Shown here: piece by piece, positions 48,601 through 59,100 of the stretch | Layout: each line of letters begins with the position of its first letter | Position numbering within the stretch: the stretch's first letter is position 1 | From: an uncultured Carboxylicivirga sp. | GTDB taxonomy: Bacteria; Bacteroidota; Bacteroidia; Bacteroidales; Marinilabiliaceae | DNA: 64,000 nt | Assembly (NCBI GenBank): GCA_947491945.1 | Contig: CANLLN010000026.1 | Location: forward strand, 1-64,000 | Direction: 5' to 3' | Position numbers and translations under genes: made by a program | Notes under the pieces: model-generated | What the model was told of the DNA's origin: nothing | The model's database searches: none | The model's input: the letters and a program-made list of their open reading frames with translations, nothing else

Positions 48601-50126
48601 GCATCCGGTGTCAGTCCTTCATTCTTTTTAAGCACCATAGCGGCGTCAATATACCCCACACCCAGCTTACCGGCAAAATCGGGATTCAATTGATCCACAT
48701 CATGAGTTGAACTCTCAAGGTACAAACGTAACTCTTCCGCTGTAAAATCAGAACCTCCGTGCTGCGACACTGCTAAAGCAGCAATACCTGACACATGTGG
48801 ACAAGCCATGGACGTGCCCTGCATATAGCCGTAGGAATTATTAGGTGTAGTACTTAACACGCCAGCCACCGGGCTCAACATCAAATCACCACCAGGAGCC
48901 GAAATATCCACCCAGCTACCGTGGTTAGAGTAGTGGGTAATCTTATTTTCCGGGCCTAGCGCTGCCACACAAAAAGTTTTATCGTAATAACCGGGGTACA
49001 TCTCGGCATCCACAAAGTCGTTACCGGCAGCAAAAATAACAATACCACCTTTCATGGGACTGCCCTCATACATACCCGCTTCGGCCACAAAATAGTCGAT
49101 GGCATCCAATACAGTTTGCTCATACACACCGGCCGCCTTATATCCCCATGAATTTTGAGAAATAACGGCACCGTTATCGGCACCATAAACAATGGCCTGC
49201 GCGAAACCACCGGCGCCACCGGCAGAAGTAAATACCTGCGATGACATCAGACGGGCGCCGTCGTTGTTGCCGGTACCACCAGCCACACCGGCCACGCCTA
49301 TACCGTTGTTATTAACAGCGGCCACGGTACCGGCCACGTGGGTACCATGGTCGTGTGCAGTGATGGTTCCTGTTACATCGGCAAAGTTAAAACCATGTAT
49401 ATCGTCAATATAACCATTGCCATCATCATCTTCACCGGCTACCCCATTCAACTCTGCTGTGTTAACCCACATATTGGCCTCCAGATCGGCATGTTCCACA
49501 TCAATACCACCGTCCACAACGGATACAATAACATTGGGTTGTCCGCTCTGCGTCTTCCAGGCCTCAAAAGCATTAATGTCGGCACCTGCCACACTTGGCT
49601 CCAGGCTGCCATCATTATTGTAGTGCCACTGATCAGCTAAAAACTGATCATCAAATGGTAAGTTGGCGGTACTTTTTAATACAGAGCCTTCAAAGGGAAG
49701 CACCTGACCTTTTATATGTGATTTCTCGTAGATAGGCTCTACAAGATCTACTTCATTACTTGCTTGGTAGGCAGAAACAGCCTGAAGCGGGCTCACTGAC
49801 ATATCAAAAGTAACTTCATACCACAGGTCGAGTCCATGCTTGCGGTGTTTGGCATCATGCTTGGCTGAATAGGGGAATACGCGCTTCATATTTTTTGCCA
49901 GCACTTGCTTACTGGCCGCATCAAACGTGGTGATGCCCGTGGACAAGACACCGGCACTGCGGGTGGTTTGCATTGTTTTGAGTGTAGCTGAGAGTGAGCG
50001 TTTAAACTTGACTCTCACAACACCTTCGTGCATACCCTTCACCGAGACCTGTGCCATCATACTGCTTAACAGCAGCAGACTGAGTCCCAAGAGTATGCCT
50101 CTTTTGAAATGTAGTGACTTCATCAT
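42609..50126 (-). CDS. Giant S8 subtilisin-like secreted protease, cassette B
   Basis: This 2505-residue protein has a signal peptide (GILLGLSLLLLSSMMAQ), an N-terminal propeptide-like region to about 190, and an S8 catalytic domain at about 195-500 with Asp205 (VVDGGIDVEHADL), His260 (DHGTHVAGTV), oxyanion Asn369 and Ser439 (QGTSMACPHVSG). A calcium-type loop DDDGNGYIDD follows the Asp. Next come a fibronectin type III domain (about 505-610), several ASH/choice-of-anchor-D-like modules, two internal modules with an FPFY-type strand followed by a W/Y-G-hydrophobic turn, and cadherin-like repeats. The C-terminus is a T9SS sorting domain (VYPNPASSFVYVEG to VYKLIKK). It is exported and probably surface-attached. 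Paralogue of the protease at 53.1-60.8 kb. Confidence 0.93.
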   Translation of the reverse strand: MMKSLHFKRGILLGLSLLLLSSMMAQVSVKGMHEGVVRVKFKRSLSATLKTMQTTRSAGVLSTGITTFDAASKQVLAKNMKRVFPYSAKHDAKHRKHGLDLWYEVTFDMSVSPLQAVSAYQASNEVDLVEPIYEKSHIKGQVLPFEGSVLKSTANLPFDDQFLADQWHYNNDGSLEPSVAGADINAFEAWKTQSGQPNVIVSVVDGGIDVEHADLEANMWVNTAELNGVAGEDDDGNGYIDDIHGFNFADVTGTITAHDHGTHVAGTVAAVNNNGIGVAGVAGGTGNNDGARLMSSQVFTSAGGAGGFAQAIVYGADNGAVISQNSWGYKAAGVYEQTVLDAIDYFVAEAGMYEGSPMKGGIVIFAAGNDFVDAEMYPGYYDKTFCVAALGPENKITHYSNHGSWVDISAPGGDLMLSPVAGVLSTTPNNSYGYMQGTSMACPHVSGIAALAVSQHGGSDFTAEELRLYLESSTHDVDQLNPDFAGKLGVGYIDAAMVLKKNEGLTPDAVTDLSLEGIAQDFATLSWTVPADGDDSYPSVFQLYYHTEAITEANLAQAQLLSVNNNEVAGTYMQAEISSLEPLTTYYFAVRSMDRWANKSALSDNVSGQTNAGPDINIPTAPLSFDLNLANNYVTQGSFEIENLDEGLLKWEGIMRHKYHFLDSYSSQINYPKSGASATMLKPNVRKVPAQSLSKKATVKSVELSGFRDDIKYGEGNLYIIGDSDETLTNSSATKFFVDRKEGFNLTDVEMFVRHIPETGPMVIEVYKGEDLPAADLVYAQEVESYSADPYECKVQLNEQLYFPYGETFWIVFHVPTGNTYCLGAIVELEPHFSDYSFMSFDMGANWLPLSSVIDDYYTWSTKAVSNSKYVGEYITLMPQSGNVSANQSQTVQLKVDATQLINGSYTGNVLIKANDSDEKETRLDVNLTVADQKPDLRNVDVIDFGSVFHGLSKTLIIPVTNFGYGNFYGIETVVSDAQFEVIQSDWKINARDYGYVKVKYTPDGTGNDNAVLTLSDDKGNSHAIRLFGVGSKPAKIALSPAQHVLPDMHIGQTAEASFTISNTGEYPLQYKIPAFDEAPLTRQDSLRHKFGYTYESNINGNTVVPFEWDDISSTGTDISEFFKNIHPSHTYKELELGFEFPFYDQLVSRLFITRYGMLTFDKEGPFGNCSPPNFDPRCGPKGAISAMGWPFDINRQGQIHYKKESDRVIIQYTNVFFEEVPTYYSGTFQIVLYSNGDIDFRYLDVENMDFLDTYQALIGVGDPHYKDEFRISGADFLYGYDRYGILQSNETIFKVKHPGASLVESVSKTTGYIAPGESEKIDLIINTANVCEGSLYQNISVLSNDPFSSATPFKVSVNITGGGEAKPAIDREIVDFGTQFVGAQAEQLLTLVNTGTKDVEISSVTLGGSGFSIEDVYPKLLKAKTSAYIPIRMFTDAISSYKDVLTITLADGTVFTVQLSGEVIAAPQIEIDVAAFDEMVEAGSKVVQPITISNPGDNPLELLISGNDWLYLDESVAPLTLPDFTYSYSTSDDMEGAEFNWEDIVKEGTKTSMSWYYGNQELWKAVELPFEIELFNKPTSTLWISWQGLITTVEPRINPPYMLPDMLPSTGEPNSLIAPYFAIHQYERTPEEAEVSGVYHKFFEDRIVVQWNECYDMYGLGQNYSFQAIIYTNGVIKYQYKAADFNTWLHLGVVGLENHDGTEGVMVSGYQTFLKNDFAIVLTPAEKKVIPAKGSTTFNIAMDASYLNDGVYSGDVKLITNVPDQPTAHIPVNLTVSGEPAMAAPQEVVFGEVMAYEALDDWGWLSPKSYYQEFEVLNTGRANLNFSSLTLTDNTELTVEWYINMRGMWMWVNVPPSFSPWDPFELKPGESKKLRICLTPSGDVSTISSELVFVGNLPDGDYKIPIRASVAKAPSAAIEGEVISIIANTPTHKETRSVLLSNAGGQGPLDYSLAIRYRRGGESVAQEKMMQGGSTQVQSLSNTAAPAGTYAPATDGFNATLEYDTRTAPDIFTGYGAGQAFTPGIVFTAPAEGFRLSHVKTWYNPKDILSSDITVYVMAGGNGFEDAQLLTEQSYTHKVSQPVDGGSFVTIELDEPQQFYPYEKFYVVVAYPFMADFPQGTALLDEAVAGRYYFPADNGWLDVVQVPELQNYAWMIKALEKEHSTSAWVKLLSPAAGQVEAGQSISVDMEFNATGVLEIDNEAQLVLESNDPLNPIVKHALNLRINQGPSFTFDPEAVLSVEENAILNFDVMASDYEGDDCTFGLTDANELVSLSVADNVITVTYSPDYASAGTQVISITGIDAHDNASVIEIPVEVINVNRVPMISVAIEDHLLIWESGIVDIDLDTHFADPDGEALVYEVMSADNETLAVFLSGNKLKLEPLMVSKEGIDVTVIASDEQGAVAEQVFNVKIEHRTGLNDHDNKQWSVYPNPASSFVYVEGNVAEANVRVRLMNATGALVKDGEYPWSAAQKQRIDIEDLPNGVYLVEIYFGDRTNVYKLIKK

Positions 50127-50186
50127 AGATTTTAAGTTAATTGAACAAATATGACTGCTGTCCTCTCGGACATATTATTCTTTGGG

Positions 50187-50324
50187 TTAATTATCTTTTT
50201 TTTGTTGTTTGCCATTTGCTGCCCGACGAGCCTCGATGGCAGTCAATATCTTTTTGAGTGCTTCACTCTCCAGGCGTTTTCGATCGATTAACTGCTTAAT
50301 CTCCCGATCTGATTTGCTCTCCAT
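50187..50324 (-). CDS. Small basic helical protein, cassette B (45 aa)
   Basis: ATG at 50324 to TAA at 50187 encodes 45 residues, mostly a predicted amphipathic helix (EIKQLIDRKRLESEALKKIL) with a Lys/Gln/Asp tail. It lies 60 bp before the protease gene. A homologous frame occupies the same position in cassette A: KQLIDRK...ESEALKKIL aligns with EQLMAEN...RLKALKKLL. Conservation between diverged copies argues that it is a real gene. No signal peptide and no known family. A cytoplasmic role in the cassette is inferred only. Confidence 0.65.
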   Translation of the reverse strand: MESKSDREIKQLIDRKRLESEALKKILTAIEARRAANGKQQKKDN

Positions 50325-50715
50325 ACTCCATTTATAATTTGCTGATTTAAAAAATTGGGTACGCTAATATATTTACAGAGAGATTGTGCAAGAAAAAAAG
50401 CAACTACTTAAAACAACTACAAGCAAACATAAGAAACACTCAAAAGCAGCATATCAACCCTACAATGACACTACTATCAGATACACTAATTTGATTATTA
50501 GATAATTAATTCAGATAAAGAAATGTAAGTGAATCCTAAGTGATGAAGGCATCATTGAGACAGATAAACCAATGAATGGAGTAAGTTTTTAAGTATTAAC
50601 TGTGCAATATATGCCCCTGATAATTTAATCGTAAAAAGAAATATAAACTACTAATAAGCCAGTTTCTTCTTAAAGAAAGTGTGAGAACTGAAGCGAGAAC
50701 AAAATTTAAATTCCT
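50325..50715 (-). promoter_or_regulatory. Regulatory region between regulator and small gene, cassette B
   Basis: The 391-bp AT-rich gap should carry the promoter for the small gene and protease. TATGTTTG on the minus strand (50431-50424) fits the -7 consensus but lacks a good -33 at the right distance. No other gene was seen. Confidence 0.4.
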
Positions 50716-52350
50716 TTACATGTCCATTAAAAAGTGAACCAGATTAACCTCTTTATTGGTCAATCGCATCTTTTTTCGAATTCGTGTTCTGGCTACTTCA
50801 ATACTTTTTACGCTTTGTCGGGTAATGGCTGAAATTTCTTTACTGGTCATATTCAGCTTTAAAAAAGTACATATTCTAATTTCACCGGGAGTCAAATCCG
50901 GAGCATGAGCCTTTAATTTTCGGAAATAATCATCGTGTACCTGTTGAAAACGCATCTCAAACTCCTCCCATGCATCCTCTTTGGCTCCTTCCTGTATATC
51001 AAGAATAATCTTTTGAATCGCGTTATGATTCTCAGCCTTCATCCGCTTTTTAAGCAATAATAATCGCTCTGACACATCATTCAATAATTGATTTTTTTTC
51101 AGCAGATATAGCACTGACGATGCTAATTCTTTATCCTTATTTTCAACATCTTGCGTACGAATATCCAAATCCTTTTGTAGATTCTCTTTCTCCAGCCGTA
51201 TGCGCTTGGAACGATTGATGGTAAGCAAATAAAACAGTATCGAAATTATAAGGCTTAATAACAGGAAGGCAATGATCAGTGTGAAATGCAAATTTTTCTT
51301 TTGCTGCTCCACCTGTTTAATTTTTTGCTCCTTCTCATACTCATACTTTATCTGCAACTCGGTTTGTTTTTTTATCGAACTCTCATTCAACAAACTATCG
51401 CTTAGTGATTTATATTGCTTGTACATTACCAAAGCATCTTGGAGAGCTCCCTTTTCTTCTTGTATGAGTGAAATATTTTCAAGAGCCGTGAGACGTGTAT
51501 ACATGGCACCGGACTGATTGGCATAATGCAAGGCCTTTTGGGCGGCATCATAGGCTGCATCAATTCCCTGATGCAAACGATAGTATATAGCCAAATTGTT
51601 ATATGACTTCGCCATACCGTTTAAGTCATTGATGTTTTGCCGGCACTTCAAAGACTGCTGCAAATAATTGTAGGCATCCTCCCACTTTTCCGCTTCCATG
51701 GCTACTTTACCCAGATTATTGAATATGGTACCCAACGCCTGATCATCCTGCTTCTCGGTTGCCATGGCAAGCGCTTTTGTATAATAATCCATGGCTGTTT
51801 GGGCATCCTTTTTCTTATCGTAAATATTAGCAATGCTATTATACAAGGTATAAACACCAGCCATGGCATTGTTTTTTGAAGCGGCATTATTATATACAAA
51901 CAAGGCCTGCTCGTAATAGCGCAAGGCCTGGTCATAGTCATTTAAACGGTCAAATACAACACCCATGTTATGATATAAGGTAAACAACACTGCCTGGTCA
52001 TCTAATTTCTCGGCAAGTACAAGACCGTCCAGGTAATACTTAAGTGCATTACTGTTGTCTCCTCTAAAAACAAGTGCATCCCCCACTTTTTGAAAGGAAA
52101 TGGCTAACAGTCGCTTATCCTTTAACTTTCTGGCAATTACCAATGCCTGCTCAGAATAACGGTACGACTCCCGCAAGTCATCGGCCCAATAATAGTCAGA
52201 AAGCTCCCAAAGGGTTTTTATCTTATCACTGTCCTGCTGCGCATAATTTAGTTGAACCTTAAGACTATCCAATAGCATAACATTCTGCCCCTTAAGCAAG
52301 ATGACTAATAGACACAAGAAAAAAGAAGAGAAAATGCGCAATGAAATCAT
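50716..52350 (-). CDS. TPR/transmembrane/LuxR-HTH regulator, cassette B
   Basis: This 544-residue protein has a signal or membrane anchor (FFLCLLVILLKGQNV), about seven tetratricopeptide repeats at 35-320 (for example ALKYYLDGLVLAEKLDDQAV), a coiled coil, a transmembrane helix near 352-373 (LHFTLIIAFLLLSLIISILF), a cytoplasmic coiled-coil and a LuxR-type helix-turn-helix (SKEISAITRQSVKSIEVART). It likely senses a periplasmic cue and binds DNA from the membrane. It is the first gene of the cassette and the natural controller of the protease. Confidence 0.9.
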   Translation of the reverse strand: MISLRIFSSFFLCLLVILLKGQNVMLLDSLKVQLNYAQQDSDKIKTLWELSDYYWADDLRESYRYSEQALVIARKLKDKRLLAISFQKVGDALVFRGDNSNALKYYLDGLVLAEKLDDQAVLFTLYHNMGVVFDRLNDYDQALRYYEQALFVYNNAASKNNAMAGVYTLYNSIANIYDKKKDAQTAMDYYTKALAMATEKQDDQALGTIFNNLGKVAMEAEKWEDAYNYLQQSLKCRQNINDLNGMAKSYNNLAIYYRLHQGIDAAYDAAQKALHYANQSGAMYTRLTALENISLIQEEKGALQDALVMYKQYKSLSDSLLNESSIKKQTELQIKYEYEKEQKIKQVEQQKKNLHFTLIIAFLLLSLIISILFYLLTINRSKRIRLEKENLQKDLDIRTQDVENKDKELASSVLYLLKKNQLLNDVSERLLLLKKRMKAENHNAIQKIILDIQEGAKEDAWEEFEMRFQQVHDDYFRKLKAHAPDLTPGEIRICTFLKLNMTSKEISAITRQSVKSIEVARTRIRKKMRLTNKEVNLVHFLMDM

Positions 52351-52375
52351 TTAACCAATTGTTATAATATGCTTA

Positions 52376-52383
52376 CAAATCTA
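52376..52383 (-). promoter_or_regulatory. Possible -7 element of the cassette B regulator gene
   Basis: TAGATTTG on the minus strand fits TAnnTTTG and lies 25 bp before the regulator start codon. No proper -33 element was found at the expected spacing. Confidence 0.35.
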
Positions 52384-52548
52384 AAATAATAACACTAAAT
52401 ATGGCACTTTCAAGCAGTGAATATATTTCGTTATGCCTTCATATCTGGAGTATGGCATGCCCAAGCTTAGCAAAGCAGAAAGTTATCATGCCCATTAGTT
52501 TCCTTAAAATATTTTGCAAAAAAATAAACAGCACAACAAAAACTTACA

Positions 52549-53163
52549 CCAAAAACAGCCGGCCATTCAATGACCGGCTGCGAAAATATTCTGCTCAAAA
52601 AAGCAAGAATATCAGACCCAAGGCACTAGTTAATAACAATGGCAAATACAAAGCCCTCGCTTTTATTGCCTGTTTTATCCTCCACGGTAAAAGTCACCTC
52701 GTATTCGCCCGACATGATTTCCATGGGTATGGCTTCTCCAAAGAGTTGCTGACCTGACATTTCCATGCGCTTCCCCACCAAAGGAATGACTTCTTCGTCC
52801 GTCCAGGGTGTATCCCAGCCTTTTAGACCTGAAACATTGGCGATGGATACATGTAACTGCGCCAGTTCGCGGTCGTCTTCAAATACGGCATCGCATATTA
52901 AAGATTGTCCCCGCTGATAAACAGCCGCCTCGGCAGGCGCTGTAAAGCTGGCCTGCGGTGCATTGGTATCTGCCGGATCGTCGTCGTCGGAGCAACTCAC
53001 TACCAACAGGCCCGACAATACCACCAGCAGCACACCTATTTTCGATATATACTTCTTCATCTGTCTAATTTTATTATTTCGTGGTAAAATCATGGGCGGC
53101 ACTATCACCGCACCATGATTTCTCACTATTAAAACCTATTACTTCTTAATCAACTTGTAAACA
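52549..53163. repeat. Near-identical repeat, copy 2 of 2
   Basis: 615 bp matching 42018-42633 at about 97%, including noncoding parts and a terminator hairpin at 52556-52580. It covers the lipoprotein gene and the 3' tip of the protease gene of cassette A. Confidence 0.92.
52626..53060 (-). CDS. DUF4625-type lipoprotein, cassette A
   Basis: This is the 144-residue counterpart of the cassette B lipoprotein, from the ATG at 53060. The lipobox is the same (Cys 23) and only about half a dozen residues differ, for example ADTNAPQ for ADTSAPQ and LAQLHVS for LSQLHVS. It lies 78 bp after the cassette A protease stop and is followed by the duplicated terminator. It is probably displayed with the protease; function is unknown. 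Confidence 0.85.
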   Translation of the reverse strand: MKKYISKIGVLLVVLSGLLVVSCSDDDDPADTNAPQASFTAPAEAAVYQRGQSLICDAVFEDDRELAQLHVSIANVSGLKGWDTPWTDEEVIPLVGKRMEMSGQQLFGEAIPMEIMSGEYEVTFTVEDKTGNKSEGFVFAIVIN

Positions 53164-56100
53164 AAGGACTGCTCGTCTTCGATCAGCTCTACGAAATACA
53201 CACCCGGCGTTAACTTATTAAGCTTAAGATCGTACTGGCTATGCTCAGCCGCATTCACCACCTCATTGGCAATCACCGTACCACCGACAGTTAACAGGCG
53301 AACCTGCACATCCGACTGCACATCATTACCCCATGACACGGTAACATGTGTGGTTGCCGGATTCGGATACAACATCCACTTACCTTTCTCATTGGCGTCT
53401 AAACCGGTGCGGTTGCGCACAGTCACCGTAAACTCCAGGGTAGCGGCAGCACCGTTTGGATCAGTAGCGGTCAGTGTCACCACCGACTCACCGATACCCA
53501 CCGGATTAAGCATCATCTTATTACCAGCCACAAACACCTCTACAACATTGTTATCTGTATGGCTCATTTCGAAGCTCAGCTGCTCAGCATCCGGATCAGT
53601 AATGTAAGCAGCCAGGTCAATATCAACTACGCCATACTCCATAATCACCTCCTGATCTTCAATGGCCATAAGTACTTCAGGCACACGGTTACTGTTCACC
53701 ACCATAATGCTAAGCGGAATCGTGCTGGCATTGCCAAAGGCGTCAGTAGCCACCAGTTTGCAAGCATAAGTGCCCGCTGCATCGTAACCCGGTTCAAGGG
53801 TAATGGTCATGGTGCCTTCAGCAACCTGAGTACTTACAAACTCCGGTGCATCATTCAGTACCAACTCGTAAGTATCCTGCTCATGATCAATGGCGGAAAT
53901 TTCAAGTGTCTGGGTCTCATTCTCAATCACTGAAATGGCTTTACCATCATAAGTAATTTCAGGAGCACGATTACGCAGCAAATGTAAATTAATCTTCTGA
54001 TGCATATTGAGCGGATCGTTGGACGATACGCTTGCCACCGCATAGTTATCGCCCAGTTCGGCATACGCAGCATTAAAGGCAAAGTCGAGACTCAATGATT
54101 CGCCGGCTTTAACGGTTCCTTCCATATTATTATTGTCGGCCAGCTCAACCCAAAGACCCGTTTTATATTCGGCTTCGATGGCGGCTGTCATCCATCCTTT
54201 TGAGGCGAAATCACTACCAGCCAGATCGCTCCAGTCACTACCGGAAGTATACATGAATCGGCCATCAACAGGATCGCCTGTCTCCACCACCCCTTGTGGA
54301 TACTTAACTGCTGTTGGGTAAGTAAACACCACAAAGAAAGGCTCGTTAGGATAGAAAATCTGTGTTTGATCCAATTCAATAGTCAGGAAGTCACCTATAT
54401 GATCAGCTTCGGTAATCACATGCATATAATCCTGCGAATACAGTGCTTCACACTGCGAAATGTAGGGTGATCCTGCCATGATCGTAACCGTTATTTTCGA
54501 CTCCAACCAATCTTCTGGCGCGTACCAGGTGCGCACATGCGTAAGGTTAAAGCCGTTTTCGGGTGCATAATAACGAGTTGCCGAGTTAAACTGATAAGCA
54601 CCACCAAAGCCCAGCTTTGATTCTGGCTCAACAGCCTCTGAATAAGTCAGTACACGGTTGTAGGTATCGCTATAAGTAGTGGCATTCACCTTGTTACCTG
54701 CCTGGAAGGCTTCTGCCTGCAGTGGCTCAGCAGTAACTGCCTGCATGCTCTGTGCCGCTTCCTTAGCATCGGCTCCGGTGTTACGGGTATAGTCCATCAC
54801 GATGTTATAGTGCAAGTCTGAATTGCCCGCTGTATTATCAATCAAAACACTATGGTTTTCAACCACATTGCCATCTTGGGCATACACACTCAGTAAATCT
54901 TCGCTGATGGCCATCACCGGTGGCAACACAGGTTGAGCAGTAAGGGAAACGGCAATAGCAGGATGGTCAGCCAGATCAGTATTGATGATCAGCTTATCGG
55001 CCAATGCTTCAGGTGCAGTACCTTCGGCATTCATTGTGCCATCCGGCATATACACAGCCTTAAATCTAAGCGTTGATTGTGGCTCCACATAAATAGGCTG
55101 CGTTGTACCGGTCATCCAATCGAAGATGGGCAGGTTGTTCAAATCCATCCACTGCATTACCTTGTTACCCATCCAATCAGTAGCTTCAACGTAAGCTCTT
55201 ATACTCTCATCGAAGGACACGGCACTGTTCAGCTGCAATACTTCCGACAGGTCGAAACCTGTGATTTCAAAGCGTGCCGTTCCTTCGTTTTTCAACTCAA
55301 ACTCCATCTCGTAAGTTTGGTGAGTAGGATCATACATGCCGGCATTGGGATTTTCTACCACCATGGGTGCTCCAAAATCTACACTTGCAGGCGCCACCAA
55401 TTTAGCTTCGCCCGTTACCGTTAGTTCAACAGGCACCTCAACCATCGATGTATTGGGGGTATTGTTCAGTATTTGCAGTACTGAAGAGTAAGAACCAGCA
55501 AACAGCTCTTTGGCATTGATAGTAGCCACAAAGTCGCGCTTGGCACCCGGTGCCACCACATATTTTTCAACCGGTGTATATACTACGGCTAAGTCATCAT
55601 GTATTGTACCTTCTTCGTAAGCAGCAAAAGAAACTCCTTCGGTACCGTCGGCATTTTCTAAACCAACCTGCGAGAATTGCGGTACATTTACTAACCAGGC
55701 ATCGTACCATTCATACTGCATTTTAATGGTACCATTGGCATAAAGGATCACTTGCGACGAGGTAGCATCACTCATACCAAAACCATCGATATATTTCTCA
55801 AACTGCACAATTAGCTTATCCTCAAATACCTGATAATAAATACCAGCATCTTCATACATATAGGTATTCGGTCCGTTCAAACCCCACATTACGGCAATCA
55901 GGTTATTGGGTTCTGCCGTATTAGGAATCAGATCGCCTCCGAATGGATATGGATTGGTATAGGTATTAAAACACAATACACCATTGGCACCAATATTGAC
56001 ACTGTTCTGAGGCGCACCATAGAAATCAAAGGTAAATGGCAATTCAATATTACCGGCCCAATAGCTCTCGGCCAACACCTCGTTAGAAATTTGGATGCCG

Positions 56101-59100
56101 CTCTCACGGATGTCTTCCCAGCGGTACTCCGGCCCGTTTTCATCATCACTGCTAACAACATGGTAGGTGAAGTCCTTAATTGCTGTGCTCTGGGGTGCTA
56201 TCATTTCCTGCACAGTCATCCATGGCGTACCAATGGGTGCTACCTCCAGATTGTTACCACCGTTATTCGTAACCGAGAAAGAAACATCCTTTACAGTACC
56301 CGAGGCTACTGTCTCTGTAATTTCTGCGATATCGAGGTCTATCGTTGGCGCCTCAATCACTTCTGCTTTTAAAGCTACCGTTAACTCTGTGCCATCGCTT
56401 GCCAGTATAGTCACTACATCTTCGTAAATACCTATTTGCGTAGTATTCAAGGTAACATTAAATGGCAACTTACGACCGGGTGTCAGGATCTGTGGTGTTT
56501 CGGCCGCAATGGTAAACACACTGTTGCTATTCTTAACTGAGGTAATATCGGCATCAGCACGTCCACTATTCAGCACCCATAACGGCTGCACTACCTGTGC
56601 CTCCTGGAACACCTTACCAAAATCAAGGGTCGTTTGTGCCAATTCCACTTTTGGCTCTCCGCCTCCGGTAACATTTAAGTCAATTGTGAAAATTCCAGGG
56701 TTATTTTGCGGATCGTTACTCAGTACCGCCAGTTTCTCGCGATGATGCTCCACATTCAGCACTTCGGTTGAGGCTTTAAACGCTACGGTAACCGACTCAC
56801 CCACCTGTACTTTGCCTTTAGGGTTACTTAGTTCGGTAACCAAACCTAAGCCGGGATTCACAAAGCGAACAACCGTTTGATCGCTCACAATCAGATCAGG
56901 CGAATCTATATCGCTAATAAAATAGCCATCATCCTGCTTTTGATCTTCAATAGCGATAAATGCTTTTCTTAAAGCATCACTATTTAACCCACCCAAAGTT
57001 TTGTAAATCAAATCTATGTTTCCATTGCTATGCAACACAATCTGGAAAGTCTGCTCGTGCGGTGTAAATTCACCGGTACCCCAGTCAAAGCCTTCCCATA
57101 TCACTTTATCGTACTGCACTACAAACTTATCGCCAAAGCTCTGGTAGTAGATATTACCCCCGTCATTTAAACGATACTTATTACCCAGAGCCGAGATAAA
57201 GCGGTCGGGGCAATCATCTAGTTTATAGTGCGGAGGCAACACATTAAATACGCTATTCTGATCGAAGGTAATCATACCCCAATCGGTAATGAACAAACTA
57301 TTTTCGCGCTTACCAAAGAAGGGGAAATCAAAATCCAGCTCCACAGGATAATAGAAATAATCTGCGTTAGCATTTTCAGGCACTACCTTTGTTCCGGTCG
57401 CTACAATATCTACCCATTCATAAGCCGGATTGGGCAATGCACCATCTTCGTTAATCTGCGCTGCATAACCAAACAAACAGGTCTTAGGATCCACCTGAAC
57501 ACTCTGATCGAGCTGCACAAATGAAGGAAAGAAGTACTCAAGCGGGTAATTCCCATGGTTGGTAATGGTAAACTCACCACTTACCTCATCGCCGATGTTC
57601 AGGTTATCGAATGAAAGCTCGGCAGGACTGATTTCCATTACCGGTGGCTCGGCCGCCACACCAAACAGATTGAAGGTAAACTCATCACCTTTTCTGTTAT
57701 AAATACGGGCTACGGCATTGGTATTACCGGCAGTAGTAGGATTATAAACTACCTTAAACTGAACACCCGAAAGAGCTGCTATTTGACCCAGATAATTACG
57801 CTTTACGGTAAAGGCAGGATTATCAATCTCAATATAAGCAGAAGAGAAGTTACCCAGACCTATGTTGTCGATGTTAACAGGCATTTCCTTAGTGTTGCCC
57901 AGCACTACACTACCAAAGTCAACAATACTCTCGCCCTGTATCTTATGCGGATGACCGCTTAGCTTTACCTGTGTAGGTACACGCAGCATAGACTCTTCTG
58001 TTTCGTTGGTGTAAACCACAACATTGGACTTGTAAGTACCGTTTACAAGCTGCGACATATCCACACTTACATCAACAGTTGTTGTCTCATTGGAAGGGGT
58101 CTCGCCACTCTCCGGATTGATGCTAATATATTTTTGCTCGGGCTTTAGAGTGCTGACCGGCGTGATGGCCCACACCAGCAGGTTATTATAATACATATCC
58201 TCAAAAAGCGCCCATGTTTCGCCGCCATTAAGGCTCATGTAGCACATCTCAGACAGCTCGGGCTGCATCTCTACACCGGCTCCTATCGGATAACGGTTGC
58301 CTGATGGCACATGTAACACCAGCCAGAAATAGCTTCCCTGCGGGAAATAAAGCTGCTCTTTCAGCTTAATGTTAACAAAATCCCCCCCTTCTGATCCTTC
58401 ATGTTCCTGTGCATAGATAAGCTTTGAATCCAAAATATCAGCACCTTCGCGCACCTCAAATACCAATGGCCCACGTTCCGGGTTGTTACGTACCAAAGCA
58501 TTCAGGTGAGTCATATTAAAACCCTCTTCCTGTGACACATAATAGCGAATGGCAGCTGAGTTGGTATAAGAGGTGTCTTCCTCACCAATATAATACAGTC
58601 CGCTCCACATACTGAAGTAGCTCATCTGATCGGTTGCCGGCTTCTGACGATAGGTATGTATCGGAATATCAAAATTGGCTCCAGTACTTTGTATATTCGC
58701 CTTCCCTGAAAATGCCTGCTGCTTAATTTTTGGATAACGAACATCTGCAATACTGTAAGCATCCATACTTGAAACATGATGGTTCTCAGTAGTCCAGCGC
58801 AACAAACCGGTTCCCACATTCTGAATATTAAAGCTGGCACTTGCTTCCGTTGACTCCGTGGCATCCACCACAAGATTTACGTTTGGCGTAGCTTCGTCAA
58901 TCTGAGCATCAGGCCCTTCGTTGGTTGTTGCACTGAGCTGATTGGAGAAATCGGATTGGTTACCCCAACGGTCGATACTACGCACTGCAAAATAGTATTC
59001 AGTCATGGCCTCAAGGCCTTCCACTTCAAAACTTACTTTTTCACCCACTGCCCAATCATTCTTCAAATTGATGCGACGAGCATATTCCAGAGTTGCAGTG

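Noticed and set aside
50424-50431. Full promoter for the cassette B small gene
   Set aside because: Only the -7-like box fits; no -33 at 19-21 bp, so it is mentioned only as weak evidence.
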